DNA from: Megaleporinus macrocephalus
Lineage: Eukaryota; Chordata; Actinopteri; Characiformes; Anostomidae
DNA: 64,000 bases
Direction: 5' to 3'
NCBI GenBank assembly: GCA_021613375.1
Contig: CM038706.1
Span: 24,807,366-24,871,365 of the forward strand
Shown: positions 1 to 12,906 of the stretch, piece by piece
How positions within the stretch are numbered: position 1 is the stretch's first letter
Layout: each line of letters opens with the position of its first letter
Notes under the pieces: generated by a model
The model's database searches: none
Seen by the model: the letters and a program-made list of their open reading frames with translations, nothing else
Told to the model about the DNA's origin: nothing
Position numbers and translations under genes: made by a program

Positions 1-724
1 TTACTGCATTCAATTATAGCCATTAGCCATAGCAATCAAGACTGTAGGAACATAACTCAGAGGAAGACAGTCAGTCCTTTAAATGGTGAGTCAAATGCGT
101 CTTACAGCCTGGTCTTTTGTAGTCTTCTACTTTTCAGCTGGAAGTTGGTGGGATTGCAAAAGTTACGTTTTATTTCATTAATTTTTTTTTTTTATTACGA
201 GAGCACAAAAACAGCTTTATGTTTATGAGAGCTGTCACTGTGACTCACTCTCTGTGGTATATCTACCATATGACGTGTGTGGTACACAAAAAAAAGCACT
301 TTAAAGTGTGTCACATTAGGATTTCTTTTGAAAATGTATCACACAAAGACAATTACTGCCAGAAAGAGAAAACATCTGTACTGACATGACATATTTTCTT
401 TGTGCACAACCACTAGACACTAGTGAAAACTGTGGAGTTACTGTCTCCAGTTCAGTTTTTATTTGGGCACACTTAAGCACAGTGTGTGACTTTATTGAGA
501 ACTTACTGAGATAAACTAAAGAGGAGACACGTGTGAGACTTTTCCTCTTTTCACATGACCTCATCGCTGTTCAGGAGAAACTACTGAGATAATAAGACAT
601 TACACTCATACACACACCCGCACCTTCTCACTCTCTGTGGAAAACAGCAGAACAGTGATCACTCCTGAGAGCTCCCTCTAGTAACTGTATCAGTCTGCCC
701 CTCTGTCACCCCAGCACATGAGGG

Positions 725-776
725 AACGAGAGAAAGAGAGAGAGAGATAGAGAGAAAGAGAAAGAGAGAGAGAGAG
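725..776. repeat. imperfect (GA)n microsatellite
   Basis: A purine-only run of GAGA and GAAA units with one T interruption. Confidence 0.9.
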
Positions 777-1849
777 CTAGAACAGGAACGTCAGTAGAAA
801 CAGATACCTGTTCACTGAGAGTACTTACCTCAGCCTTATCATTAAAGAATCCTGGAATTTAAAGGGAAATACTCACAGAGAACTGGGGGCCATCAGAAAT
901 AGATCTGACATTGGGGTGTAAACTATTTGAAAGTGTGATTGCCCTCTATGGGGTCCACTTAGCAACACAAGCTGGGACAAGCATCCATCAAAAAAAGTCC
1001 TGCATGCAGAATTCAGCAGAATGGACCCTAAAAATCAAGCCAATGCATGCAGGTCCAATAAGGCCGATCTGTTATTAATAAACACTTAGATAAAATCTGG
1101 AGGCACCCAAAGACAAGCTCCAGAAGAAAGCTACAATTTAAGGTGTTTCACCTCAACTGTTTTCAGAACAGACAGCAGCTTCACTCCAGCACTGCTTTAC
1201 AGCCTCAACTAAACATTAATTAAAACAGCAATTCATTATCTGGAACACGGGGAAATGAAATTAAAACAAAGTAACCAAGAATGCTGACAGGTCCTAAACA
1301 AGAGCATGAATTAAATATGACTGTATCTGTCTGAGATACAAAGCAGGGACAGATTCTGACCAAGTACAGACTTAGTGACCACAGCCTGGCCTAAGAAAAG
1401 GGCAGGTATAAACAGTCCTGATTGCCCAGAGGCGGGTAGGCTGTGTGGTCACTGTACGACAAAGAGGCACTTTCTGCTTCACTGTAAAAACTTCAAACCT
1501 ACACAAGATCTAATCCACAAACACATGTACTGAACTAAAACACGTACACAATCGGAAAAATTCCAAACCGTTCTTAGAGAGGAGCACATTACTCCCCTCG
1601 CTGGCCAGAAATAGTGGGTAACACCCTCCACACCCCCAACACTAATCAATACATGATGAAAAAAATCATTAGTTTGGTACTTATAGTCATAATGAGTCTA
1701 ATGACAACATAAAATAGCATAACTATAATTAATTCTAATAAAATATTGCTATTCTTTTCTACAGTTGTTGTTATAGTAACTGTTGAGTTCTGGCTACTGT
1801 TGTAAAGCTTTAGCTGTACTGTTCTGAGCACAGTCATGACAGCAGAGAG

Positions 1850-2040
1850 GAGAAATAGGACAGCAGGGAAAGTCAGAAATAGGACAGAGTGAGAGAGACA
1901 GAAAAAGTGAAGAAAAGGAGAGAGCGGGGAGAGGGAAAGAAGCGAGAGAACAAGAAGAGAGAAAAGAGAGTGCAAGACAGAATAGAGGTGAGAGAGAGAG
2001 AGACAGTAAAAAATGGAGAGACAGAGAGAGTGTGAGAGCA
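1850..2040. repeat. purine-rich imperfect (GA)n tract
   Basis: About 190 bases almost entirely of A and G on the plus strand, with scattered GAGAGA cores. It creates artefactual serine/leucine-rich ORFs on the minus strand. Confidence 0.8.
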
Positions 2041-4371
2041 CAAGCTGCAGCCAATTTGGCAAGAAAGCCGTCATATACTGTTATTAATAAAGTCACTGTA
2101 TATAGTTCCTGAAAGGTCCTGCAGGTTTGCCAAGGCAAAGAAGAAGCAGAGCCAGGCAGCACTGCACCAGCACTGCAGACGCCTGAGCGTCCTGAGGTAA
2201 AAAGAAAAACATGCATGTTAAAAATGTACAATAATTATTTATTACAATTAATTACACTTGAAGTATCTCAGTCAGCTGCCTGCCTTTTCTCTTCACAGAC
2301 ACACATCTTGCACTGCTCAGTCCCCATCTAGACACAGCAACCTAAGGATTATTTCTCATGCGTTCAGTTAATGAATTTATAAATCCCAGTTCAGGCGAGC
2401 TGCACTTTTTGTAATGAAATGCACGTAATGCACTTTTTGTAATGAAATTAAAAATCAGATCATTTACAAAATTGCATTTAATCATTTGTATGCGTCCCTT
2501 TAATAAAAATAAATGTTTTTTGAAGATGAGGTGGTGACAACACACCTCACCTCACATATACCCCAGGGGGAAGAGTGAAGTAAGCATAAGTCTCATTTTT
2601 AACTTCAGTGACAAGAAAAAAATGAGTATCAACATTTAAATGAAATGTTGTGACAGGTTGTGACAGAACAACCTCGACAGGAGGCCACATGTGAGACCAC
2701 AGTGTTTTTTTTGTCCTACTTAACTAGCTTGTTTCCCTATTGTGGTGTACTGACACAGTAAATGTGTCCCAGCAATATTTGACCATTTAACACGAACACA
2801 CATGCAGTCACAATGTCCTACCAGTACTGTATGCATACAAGCATGAACACACACCTATTATCAACTACTGTTAGTATTAAGGCTATGTGTAAGTGTGAAT
2901 ACAGCCAAAGAGCTAAAAACCAAGAAGTAGTAGTTAATTATATCACCACAGGCTTCCTACAGTCCAACAATACAAATCTGTCTTTTAATTACTAACAGTT
3001 GCGCTGATATCATGTATGAAATATTGCTGGACTGTCTATGCCGAATAAGACCCGGTACAAGTACAGTACACTCTATACCAAGGTTCCTGCCAAAGGCGTT
3101 CACCAAAGCCCTAGAGTGTTGTGGTGGCAGTGCAGAGGGTTTGTGAGATCGTGATGGAAAGATTACTGAAAAATTAAATAAATGGCATAAATGGCATAAA
3201 TGGAACAAATTAGACAAAACTATTGCTTTTATCAGTCTGCGAGCACCTGTAACTACAACTTCTTTTTCAAATTGTCCGGTTCCACCTTAAATACTGCAGC
3301 TGATACTACAATGCCTTAGGCCTTAGAATTAAACTGCAGCACCATTTAAGGTAGAATGGGAAAATTCAAACAAGAAGCTGGCAAATTTGAATAATTAGGA
3401 TGTTTTGATAATAATAATTCAGCCTGCAGGGGGAAGCAGTGATGTTAAATATGCACTGAATTACTATTAAAAACATAATAAGATGTTAGAAACATGTACT
3501 ACACTTAAACGCTGTACAAATGATATAAGTATGCCAAGTAGGGCCGCTCGATGGTCAGAATGAACTGCTAGAATACCGATGCTGGGTAACCAACAAAACA
3601 CAGGAAAACGTAAAAGAGGTTAATCCTCACCGCCAAAGAAGCAAAAACATGAAGAACCAAATCAAAATCAAATCAAATCTTAGGCCAGTTTGGTTTCTCG
3701 GGAAAGGCAGGGGTTCCTTAAACATATATTACAGTTAACAACTAGCTTACTAAATCACTTTTTTCTTAAGTATGTGTTAAGTTTAAACTTAAAGGTATCA
3801 AAGTATGAAACTAGTTATTGAAAACTAAACACGCTGGTATGTGTAAATAAGGTAGTGAAAGCAAATCATTTTGGTTGAAGAGACTAGCTTGACAAGAGGG
3901 TTATAATCTCTGCTCTATCCAAAAGCCTATAAGATCTACAAAGTAAGAAAGCAGCGAATGTTACGTGGTGAACAGAACATGTAAAGCTGGATATATCCAG
4001 AATGATGAACAGAGCTGTAGATGATTTCTTAATAAATGGAAACGTTACACAGTACAGATATATCAACACATGTGATTTACTGTAAATGTCCCTACTTTGC
4101 ATTATCGATACCAGCACTGTAAAAGCAGCATGTGGAGGTCTTGGCTGTGCTCGTCTTTTGCTGTTCATAAGGGTTGAGATCAAATATAAGGTGCAGATAA
4201 TCCTACGGCTGCTTTTAGCTCCATCTATGGACACAGGGCAAGTGGCATCTGTCTAGTCTCACACTGATGCCACTGAAAAGAGAGTGTCTCATTTGATTAT
4301 TATACATGAATCGCCCACATCCTCCTCTCAACCTCTGCTGGCAAACTGCCTCAAACACACAGAGAGGCAGA

Positions 4372-4373
4372 GT

Positions 4374-4408
<35 letters not shown>
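4372..4408. repeat. (AG)n microsatellite
   Basis: About fifteen uninterrupted AG units, preceded by imperfect GA-rich sequence. Confidence 0.95.
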
Positions 4409-4410
<2 letters not shown>

Positions 4411-5014
4411 CTAAGCAGTTTAGAATGCCACTGACCCCCCAAAAAAACAGAATATGAATTGCCCGAGTACCTCTTCACTGTCAGCGATACTGACCATTGA
4501 CAGATTTTTACCAAGAACACACTCGATGACCACAGTTTAGCTTTTAAAAAGACAACAATGATAGATCACTCACAGAGGAAAAAAAACATATGACTACTGT
4601 CTGCCAACATCCCAAAACATCTAAAACATGCACACTACCATTAAAATGTTCTTTTTAAAGAGTTATAGCGCAGAACCACAACCACTCCAGTGTTTCTTCT
4701 GAGAACCACTAGTGTCACAATGCTGTCACTGCTGTATAAATGCTGTATAAACTTAATAAACATCTCCACATGTGCTTTATCACACAATAACATTAGTAAT
4801 TTTATTTCAGGCTGTTTCGGATCATTTTATTCGTCCAATTTCCACAGAAAAAATGAGTGGAGTTTTTTGGTATGACAATGACAACATACACTGATGGTCA
4901 TGCTAAAGCCACAACACAACACTGCTTACTATGTTTATTATTATCAGAAGATGTTCAGGATTTGTTCCACAGACAGCTTTAAAGCTAGTAACGCAATCGT
5001 TAGAACTGTCTAAT

Positions 5015-5755
5015 CTAGATTACAGGGCAGCAGTATGGACGAATGCAGCAAAAAACACCTAATGAAACTACAGATAATGCAAAATAAGGCAGTGAAAATG
5101 ATATTACGACGCCCATACAGGACCAGTAGTAGTAGAGTGGTTAAAGGTCGAAGACCAACCTAGTGGAGCTCATAAAGAATACATATGAGTTAAAATATCC
5201 AATGAGCCTTTATGATCAATTAGAATAAATAAAAAAGAGAGAGAAACCAATATGACAAAGATATTCAACAAAAAATGATTTTATATTATCGGGAGCAAGA
5301 ACTAACCACATGAACCGCAGAACAGTGATTTACAGAGCTGTTAAAGACTGGAATTCCTTACCTGGTGCACTGCTCAAAATTAATAATAAAATATGGTGTA
5401 AAACTATTAAAAAGACATTATCTAACTGATTTATTAAACTAAATGAATGAAAGTTCAAGATAGATTAGAGAAATTTGTTTCAAGTGGGGCTACTGGAATT
5501 ATGAGGACATGTTTTATTTTAAACTTTCTACTACTTGTTTTTTCTTACTGATCTTTTTTTGTTTCTTCCTCTTTTGTATATATATATATATATAGTATAT
5601 TTTTCTTTTTTTCTTTTTTATGTTGCACATGTAGAAAGCTTAAGTGTGTTTGTTAGTTGTTGTGATTTATGTCTGGTAGACCCCTGAAAAAATAGAATAG
5701 CTGCTATCATCAAAGGAGCTAATGGGGATCCGAATAAAAGAAACTAAAATAAACT
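5015..5755 (+). mobile_element. 3' end of a non-LTR retrotransposon (LINE), broken
   Basis: The plus strand encodes the C-terminal tail of a LINE reverse transcriptase. Positions 5,015-5,059 read LDYRAAVWTNAAKNT. After a one-base frame change, LMKLQIMQNKAVKMILRRP follows from about 5,059. Further on, RTNHMNRRTVIYRAVKDWNS then LPGALL runs to a stop ending at 5,429. The 'LQxxQNKAV' and 'WNSLP' motifs are typical of the Jockey/I/CR1 group of LINEs. A roughly 320-bp 3' UTR with a (TA)10 run follows and ends near the AATAAAAG/AAATAAA-rich stretch at 5,730-5,755. The 5' part is missing, the frame is broken at least once and a stop lies at about 5,160, so this is a dead 5'-truncated insertion. Confidence 0.8.
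5575..5594. repeat. (TA)10 microsatellite
   Basis: Ten TA units inside the LINE 3' UTR. Confidence 0.9.
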
Positions 5756-8456
5756 AGCAACACTGCTGCAAATTGCAGTTATTTTACCTCTTCCCGTTTC
5801 TAGCTTCAACTCTTCAACAAGGTTCACAAGAAGCTTTCAAACCAGCTAATTCTAAACATTCAGTATTAAGGAACACCGAGTCTTTTAACCCTTAAACCCC
5901 TAAGGAAAAATGTGAAACCCTGGGTCCTTAAGGGTTAATGCAAGCTATTTCTTGTGGGTCGTTTTACAAACGCAGCTTCTTGAGAACTAATTTAATTACT
6001 AAAGGAGGTAGCTAAAGTTACTCTTAGCATTTCCCGCTTTTTGACTACCATCACCATCTTGGCATTTCACACTGGATTCTCAGACCTGTAATCCTATTCT
6101 GGCTTCTAAGGAATCATTTAGAGCCAAACATGAGCCATGCTTCTGTGTGTATCATGCTAATGTCCTGTAGGTCTGTGGTAAGTGGAGTTGGGTAAGACAG
6201 ATGTAATTACATTAGTGTGATCTTACAACAACAAAGCTTCTTTGTACTGGACCGAAAAAGAGTGTGTGAGCCAAAGACACATCCCAAAATATAATGCTTC
6301 AAGATGTTTTTCAATGTCAGCTAATGACATTTTATGAATGTTGATAGTTTTTTTGTTAACAGATGAATTTGGTAGCTGAAATGCTGTGAAAACCTTCATT
6401 AGAGACATGATTGGGGGTAAAAAGGTCAAATAAAACTTACTACAATGTAGTCCAGTTAAGTGTGTCTTACAACAAACACAAACATTAATAGCTTGGTGCA
6501 AAGGTAGAGCTGGAGAAGAGATGCGAGGTGTTAAGAATGTTTATCACTAAAAGGTATTTGGTTTGCACCTGCAGAAAGTTGGGCAAGACACAAGCAGTCA
6601 TGCGCAGGCCAATCTCACACCCTCACACAGCATGATGTCAGTAGAATGGCGGGTCATTACCACATCTCACTCATTAACACACTCAGGGAGGGTGAGAACT
6701 TTCCCAATCTGTTTTCTGCTGCGTAGACCTATCACACACAAGCGTACACACAGATGGAAATGGACGGCACCAGTGCACACAGGCACCATCCCTATGACTT
6801 CCATAGCATAAAATACTGTTACTGTATAGTAGATATTTCTGAAGGCACCTTTAATGAGGCATTGTAGCTTAAAAATATATTAAAATATCAGCAGAATTTA
6901 TCATTTTATATTGTTTTAATGTTTTTATTCATCTGTTTTCTCTCACTACAATATGTAGCATGCACAACACATCCTGACTGTCAACCTATCCACTGAGCCA
7001 CAGGGGAATAAATAAAACCATTGTAGCATCAGTTTAACACAAAATCATTTATGAAAAATTATTTTAGTACAAAACAGATGGCAGAGACAGGGTTTCTACC
7101 CTTTCAGCTGGAGAAATAGTAGTCAAATAAAAATGAGGTATCATCATTTCTTAGTGATTTCTGTCATTTAATTTCATATACTGTATCAACTGTAATAGTA
7201 TTTTGAAGATTACAGTACAGTACGACTGAAATACAATACTCAGATTCCATAGCAGTGACATTAGCTATCTGGCTTCTGTGTTCACCAGCAATCAAAAGAG
7301 GCCTAAAAAATCAACAACAAAGCTTTTCACCAGATGTATCATGTAAGTATACACCACCACATGTTGTCCTCTTCCTTAAATGAGGGAAAACTCACGCTTG
7401 AGCAGAGCTCAAAAACCGTTCCGGTCTACTAAAGTTCACTTTATATGCACAGGACACTTTATCCTGTCTGTACTTTTGACATTCTTACCTCCTGCTAGGA
7501 ACTATTATTACTATTATCAGAGTGCACTAATAATAATACATATACAAATAATCATCGCTGCTAAGGACTAAGATTTGTTTTGCCTCCCCACCACCTTTTG
7601 GTCTAGTGCTTATTGTTCAGTCTCTATTGTCCTGTTGTTAATATTCATATAGTTTATTGTATGGTGTTCTGTGTTGTTTATTGTCTGTATTTAGTGTCCG
7701 TTTGTACTGCTGTCCACTGCTATTCTGTGTTAAACAGAGCAGCGAGTTACAGAGGAACTATATTTAATACTTCTGTCAACATATTGGCTATGGTAAGATG
7801 GAACAACAATAAAGCTGAATCTGACTTTGCAATGTAGCGGATAGAGATGAGAATTAAAAGTGTTGGTGTTCATGTTAGTTGGTCTACCAAAGAAGGTAGA
7901 ATAATAAAACTCCATCACTAGGGCATGGAATCACTGAAAGCCTCAGGATTTTTATAATAGGATACAATATTATTTTGATTTAAAATATTGTGGTAATATA
8001 TATTGCGATATTTTGTGATTCATCATTTTTTTGAACTGCAAATTATGGCCCAAAGGAAACTGTTGCACTATTGTAGTCACATATAGCCACTGCCCTTGAC
8101 ACCCACGCAGTGCAAGGTGAAGCAATCCTTCTTGATTTACTCAAAGCGATTGCTAGATATTAGCTATTTATATAACAAAATATGAAAATGTGCTGTAAGT
8201 GTATTGCTATAATATTATAAAATATTGTGATACTACATTGTATAGATTTTTATTGTGCAAAGAGTCCTTTTTGTGTGTTCAAGGTTCTATGCAGAACCAA
8301 TTTCTTAACTAGAGGACGCTCAAAGCATCTTATTTTCTAAGTTTGCAACCCACACACAAGAAAACAGCAGCATATGGAAAGTAGTCATCAACCAATACTG
8401 CTGAGGACAGTGTTTAAAAAGTTTTGGCAATGTACTGGTTGACCAGTAATTTAAAG
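5756..8456. other. intronic DNA, no gene recognised
   Basis: No exon or RNA gene seen. Around 7,960-8,240 lies an AT-rich stretch with repeated CAATATTGTGATA-like words at both ends, probably an old MITE. A GGTTCTATGCAGAACC palindrome at about 8,282-8,300 belongs to a word type repeated at 13.3-13.5 kb. Confidence 0.5.
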
Positions 8457-8908
8457 TGGACCATTTATGCTTATTTTTAATGTTTTTAGTTTTAGTTTCA
8501 GTGTCTACTACAATGTTAGTACATGCTTCATTCTTACAAAAACACAATATTGTTCTCATATTGTACGTCTGTATTCACCCTCTGTCTAAACGCTCTCTCA
8601 TAGTTATGTTGTTTTTAAGCCCCGCCTCCCGATGAGCCCAGTGTGCTCTGATTAGTCAGCTCATAAACTCTGTAAGCAGCAGGGTGTGCCAAGCTTGCCT
8701 ACACGCAGCTAATGAGGGCGGAGTTGCAAGATGACATCACCATGTAACAGATAAAAGGACCGGAATCCCAACAAAGAGTTTCAGGCAGAGTGTCTCCCTT
8801 TGGCATGTACTTTAGGCTTTATAACTTTTGCAGACTGTTTAAATGCAGAAAGAACTACACAGTACACTAAAACAAAGAAACAGACAAGTAAAACATGACA
8901 GCCCCCTT
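8457..8908 (+). mobile_element. MITE, family R3 (copy 1)
   Basis: Non-autonomous DNA element that aligns by eye along its length with the copies at 30,483-30,934 and about 61,601-62,200. Shared words include TTTAAGCCCCGCCTCC, GTGCTCTGATT and CTACACAGTACACTAAA. The left end (GGACCATTTATGCTTATT) and right end (AAAACATGACAGCCCCC) are diverged forms of the inverted terminal sequence seen better in the second copy. There is no coding capacity. Confidence 0.65.
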
Positions 8909-10205
8909 AAATAACAGCTTAAATTCAGCTGCAAAGCCGTGTCCACTGACTTGTCGTCCAACAAGTGAAGGACACGAGGGGTGCTTCTTCCATATGCAAT
9001 CCATGTCCTTCTCTCTTACCCCTCTGGCCTCTCCAAGCGACCATCGCCTAGCAACAGCCAGCGGCTGCCTGGCAACAGCCACAACCATACCTCTGGAGCT
9101 GGGGTGCTCTCTGCTCGTCAGTGGAAGACAACATGCATTAATTACATCGTCAGTCACCCTAATGTCCTTCGCCTGTCAACACACCACAACTTCTTATATG
9201 TTTCACAAATGCTCACACATGCAGGCATCTTGGCACATATGCTCCCTCTCAGCTCCCTCTGGGGACCATTCAGCTTATAAAATAAAAAAAAAACAAAATT
9301 CAGACCTCCTGCTTTAATAGCTATACACTTTTCTTATGAACATTAGGCATAATAGGATGGTATACAGATACAGAAACCACATAAGCAAGTCTATATGATA
9401 CCTGACACAGTTTAAGGCCAGTGTGTGATGATCTAAGCACACAGTTAGCACAATTACTTGTTTTACTCAAAACTGAAGAGGCCAATTTTTGACACAAAAC
9501 CCATGACTGATTTTTTCATGAAACTGTCCCTTCAACATGCCTACCAATTTCCACACACTAAAGCCTATTAGCAGCTAATGACGCAGGCTCACACCTGCAG
9601 CACACGTCAAGTGTGGAGAGGGCTCCTCACCGGCAAGCAGCCTTGTTTCCCAACTGTGAAGAACAAGGGGTCCCGTGGGCTTTACACGCACTCCACCGTA
9701 CCTCTCCACACCACTCAGACACAGGGTAGCCACTTACAAACTGCATTTATTAACCAACAACCTCTTCCAGCGATTACTGCAGACAGGCTCCCTCTGCAAA
9801 TGAACCAGCCTCGCACACTAATCCAAATATGCATTAATGTGCTCCTTTTTAAATCAGATGTTGCCTAATGATTAATGTTACCTGATCCCCACTACCTACT
9901 TTGAATAAGTGAGACACAAAACAGTCCCATCACCCACTACATAGTTACAAGCTTCCTCAGGAAGCAGCTTCAGCACAACAAATGTGCATCAGGTACTTCA
10001 TGAAATGGGTTTTCCTGGCCAGGCAGCTGCACACAAATCTAAAATCAATATACACAATGCCAAGCGCTGGCTGGAGATGTGTAAAGCATGTGGACTCTGG
10101 ATTTCTAATGAGTCACTCTTCACTATCTGGCAGCCTGATGGATGAATCTGAGTTTAGGAGATGTCAGGAGAATGCTACCTACTGGAAAGCATGTGCCAAC
10201 TATAA
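8909..10205. other. intronic DNA, no gene recognised
   Basis: Apart from the X-box-like block, no gene, known repeat or exon was recognised. Confidence 0.5.
8981..9180. promoter_or_regulatory. GC-richer unique block with paired X-box-like sites
   Basis: Two near-identical 14-mers, GCCTAGCAACAGCC and GCCTGGCAACAGCC, lie 21 bases apart. Each completes an RFX/X-box-like site: ATCGCC-T-AGCAAC at 9,043-9,055 and GCTGCC-T-GGCAAC at 9,064-9,076. The consensus is GTNRCC, 0-3 N, RGYAAC. The right half-sites match fully and the left halves five of six. The block is more GC-rich than its surroundings and may be a conserved regulatory element. Function is inferred. Confidence 0.35.
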
Positions 10206-10554
10206 GTGGGTGATGTGGCAAAATTATTATATCACAATACATTAAGATATTTTCACAATACACAACAATGACCACAATATTTAGTTCTTCGAAGATTTAA
10301 TATGTTGGAACTGACAATATAGAAGTAGCATAACATCTAAAAAAAACTAGAATATTAACAATAAATCTTTAACAACAATGATTTTTATTCAGTGTTTTAT
10401 GAACTGCACTACATTAAATCCAATTAAGCATGTCTAATTATGCTCAGCTTGAAATGCAGTATGCATTGTGTCACTGTTCTTTAATTAGGGATAATATCCA
10501 CATTTGTTATCATGCTTTACTATGATAAAAAAATCATTTTGTCACACTACCCAC
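10206..10554 (+). mobile_element. MITE, family R2 (copy 1)
   Basis: A 349-bp AT-rich element bounded by inverted ends: GTGGGTGATGTGGCAAAAT on the left, and GTGGGTAGTGTGACAAAAT when the right end is reverse-complemented. It has no coding capacity. Related copies are at 26.4, 43.2 and 62.5 kb. No clear target-site duplication was seen here. Confidence 0.7.
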
Positions 10555-12690
10555 GCCTAATGCCAAGAGTAAAGTTTGGTGGAGGAGGGATAATTTTTTT
10601 TCAAGGTTTGGGCTTCTTACTTCCAGCACAATTATATGCTTTATAGCAACAGTTCCTGTCCCTATCATGACTCCGCCCCTGTGCACAAAGTGAGGTTCAG
10701 AAAGACATGGTTTGGTGAGTTTAGTACGAAGGAACTCTAATAGCCCACAACTTTATACCAATGTCCAACAAGCTCATATGGGTGTGAGGGTCAGGTGTCC
10801 ACAGGCCATTAGGTGTACATTAGCTTTTGTGTTCAATAACTGTGTGAATGGGCAAGTTAAACTGCTTTAGCCTGAGGGGGCGGTCTTATGTAAAAGCATT
10901 CGTACCTGAGCCACAAATACCATGCATTTAAAATGGCCTGTCCTTGTAGCTTACCCTTATTAAAGGAAGAAATAGACATGGAGCGACTGGCATTTTGAAC
11001 TTTTAATGTTTGCATAGCACATCAAAGCCTTTAATTTAAAAAAGCATAAGCAACATGCAGCAGTTTCTGCACTGATATGAAACAGTGAGGACACAGAGTT
11101 GATGAAGTGTGGCCCTGAACAGTTGTAATTCTCCTTTTGAGGGCTCTGGACCAGCTCTGAGAAAGTTAAGCCATTCAACAACATAAAGGACAGCATGCCT
11201 GTAGACAGCCTGCACTGGTAAAGGACAGGCCTCCCCAGACACCTGATAGCCTGCTTGTTTTGAAAGGAGCGGTGAACTTCGAAAGCACAGTCAGCATGCA
11301 GTGGTCTGCTAAAGTGCAGCGTCTGACCCCCAGCAGCGTGAACGGGTGGGGGGAGATGCTGAAAGGACCACCACAGACATAACGAGGATCGTTTTCAACA
11401 TATTCAAATGCACCAGCAGGTCGATTCACTTATCTAACTAGCCATCTGGCATGAGCTATTAGTGAAACGCCGTGTGGTCACTGCACACTCGACACACAGG
11501 CATATGAGGAATGTGAGAGGGAGACTTAGAGACCCGAACGTGTTGGAACGTGTAAGAAAGTGGCTAAGGGGCAGAGCAGATCTTGTTTTAACCTGTACGG
11601 GGAAAAAAATCATGGCAGATATTATTTAAATACAGTCGTTTTCATGGTGTGGTAATTTCATGATGATTGGATCAACAGCAATGCTTTAAAATAACTTGGA
11701 AAAAATTCGGGTTACACTGACATACATTCAAAGTAAACATGGTTTTTGTCCTTTCCTGTAAATTTGCCATGTTGTTGCTTGGATAGCAACAATCTCCTTA
11801 GCATTATACAGGAAAACAGCATCAACATCAGTCCATATCATGAAGCACCACTGTTGTATGTATATATCAGTCCATAATACACTACTGTGCTGGAAGACTA
11901 GACAAGAAAATTCATGCACATAAAAAAGAAATAAAGTTGAAATACACAAGTGTTTACATAAATATTGAAGTATTTTTAAGTATATGTTTGTGTCTGATTT
12001 TGATTTAAAAAACTCAAATAAATGTAAACCATCACCACAAGCTAGGACAAATAGTTCTATGTAGTTTAAGTATATTATACTGTACCAAAAATTATACTCA
12101 ATTTATCAATTATAGGCAAATAACCTGTTACATAACAGTTTAAAGGCCTGTATGGTCATTTATGGTATAGAGTGGTTAACTCCCTATCTTAGATACATAA
12201 ATCTGTTATTATGTAATAATTATATAATAAGACATTAGGCCACTTAAGCCGTTGCCCAGAAGACATTTGATAAATAACGGTTGCCAGTATTAAATGTGTC
12301 TCACTGAAGCTCCAAAACGGAGTGCCTTTGAAGAGCTGAAACAGGCAGCTCCGTCTGGCAGCCTCGCTCAAGCCCCTCTTTGCCTCCCCAGCTGGTCAGC
12401 TGACCACTGCTGGCCGGCCAGAACAGACCAGCGTGTCACATGACCCCCGCTGAACACCAACAAACCGTGCCGTCATTTCAGATCAAGCTGCAGTGCTTTT
12501 CTTTCAGAGTGTGCGCATGTGTATGCATGAGTACAGCACAGAGACAAGAGTGAGACGAGAGTGAGACAAGAGAGAGACTAATGATTAATAGACCACCGGT
12601 AACTTCAAAGCCGTTTAAAAGACATCGTGATAAAGATATCAAGAAACAGGCACCAAAAAAAAAAAACAACTTCAAAGAAAGAGAAAGAAG
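10555..12690. other. intronic DNA, no gene recognised
   Basis: Mostly unique AT-rich sequence. A GC-richer block at about 11,030-11,440 has no convincing exon structure. Nothing else was recognised. Confidence 0.5.
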
Positions 12691-12699
12691 GGAGAAAAA

Positions 12700-12790
12700 C
12701 ACCCCCCCACACACACATACATACACATATGCAAACACACACACACAAACCGAGCCACACGCACATAAACACACTCAGAGGGAAAGCACG
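12700..12790. repeat. imperfect (CA)n tract
   Basis: ACACACA-rich stretch with interruptions, following an A-rich run. Confidence 0.85.
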
Positions 12791-12870
12791 TGAGTGAGCA
12801 TGTGTTTTAGAGAGGCGGACAGCGGGGCTGGCAGGCACACACTGGTTTACATAAACACAAGTGAAAATGC

Positions 12871-12906
12871 ATGTGTGTGTGTGTGTGAGTGTGTGTGTGT
12901 GTGTGT
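12871..12906. repeat. (GT)n microsatellite
   Basis: GT repeat with one GAGTGT interruption. Confidence 0.95.

Larger units (their letters stand above)
1..5014. other. intronic DNA without a recognised gene
   Basis: No convincing exon or RNA gene was seen. The stretch holds GA-rich tracts (described separately), a (CT)n-like purine block around 1.85-2.04 kb, and three copies of a 9-bp ATAAATGGC unit near 3,180-3,205. All short ORFs here look random. Given the prkce exon at 26.2 kb this is probably intron on the downstream side of that exon. Confidence 0.6.

Noticed and set aside
1646..2231. Leucine/serine-rich minus-strand ORFs resembling membrane proteins
   Set aside because: They come from a purine-rich simple repeat read in reverse.
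8895..9317. A 140-codon plus-strand ORF
   Set aside because: No domain or splice context, and it overlaps other open frames in a GC-richer block; regulatory sequence is more likely.
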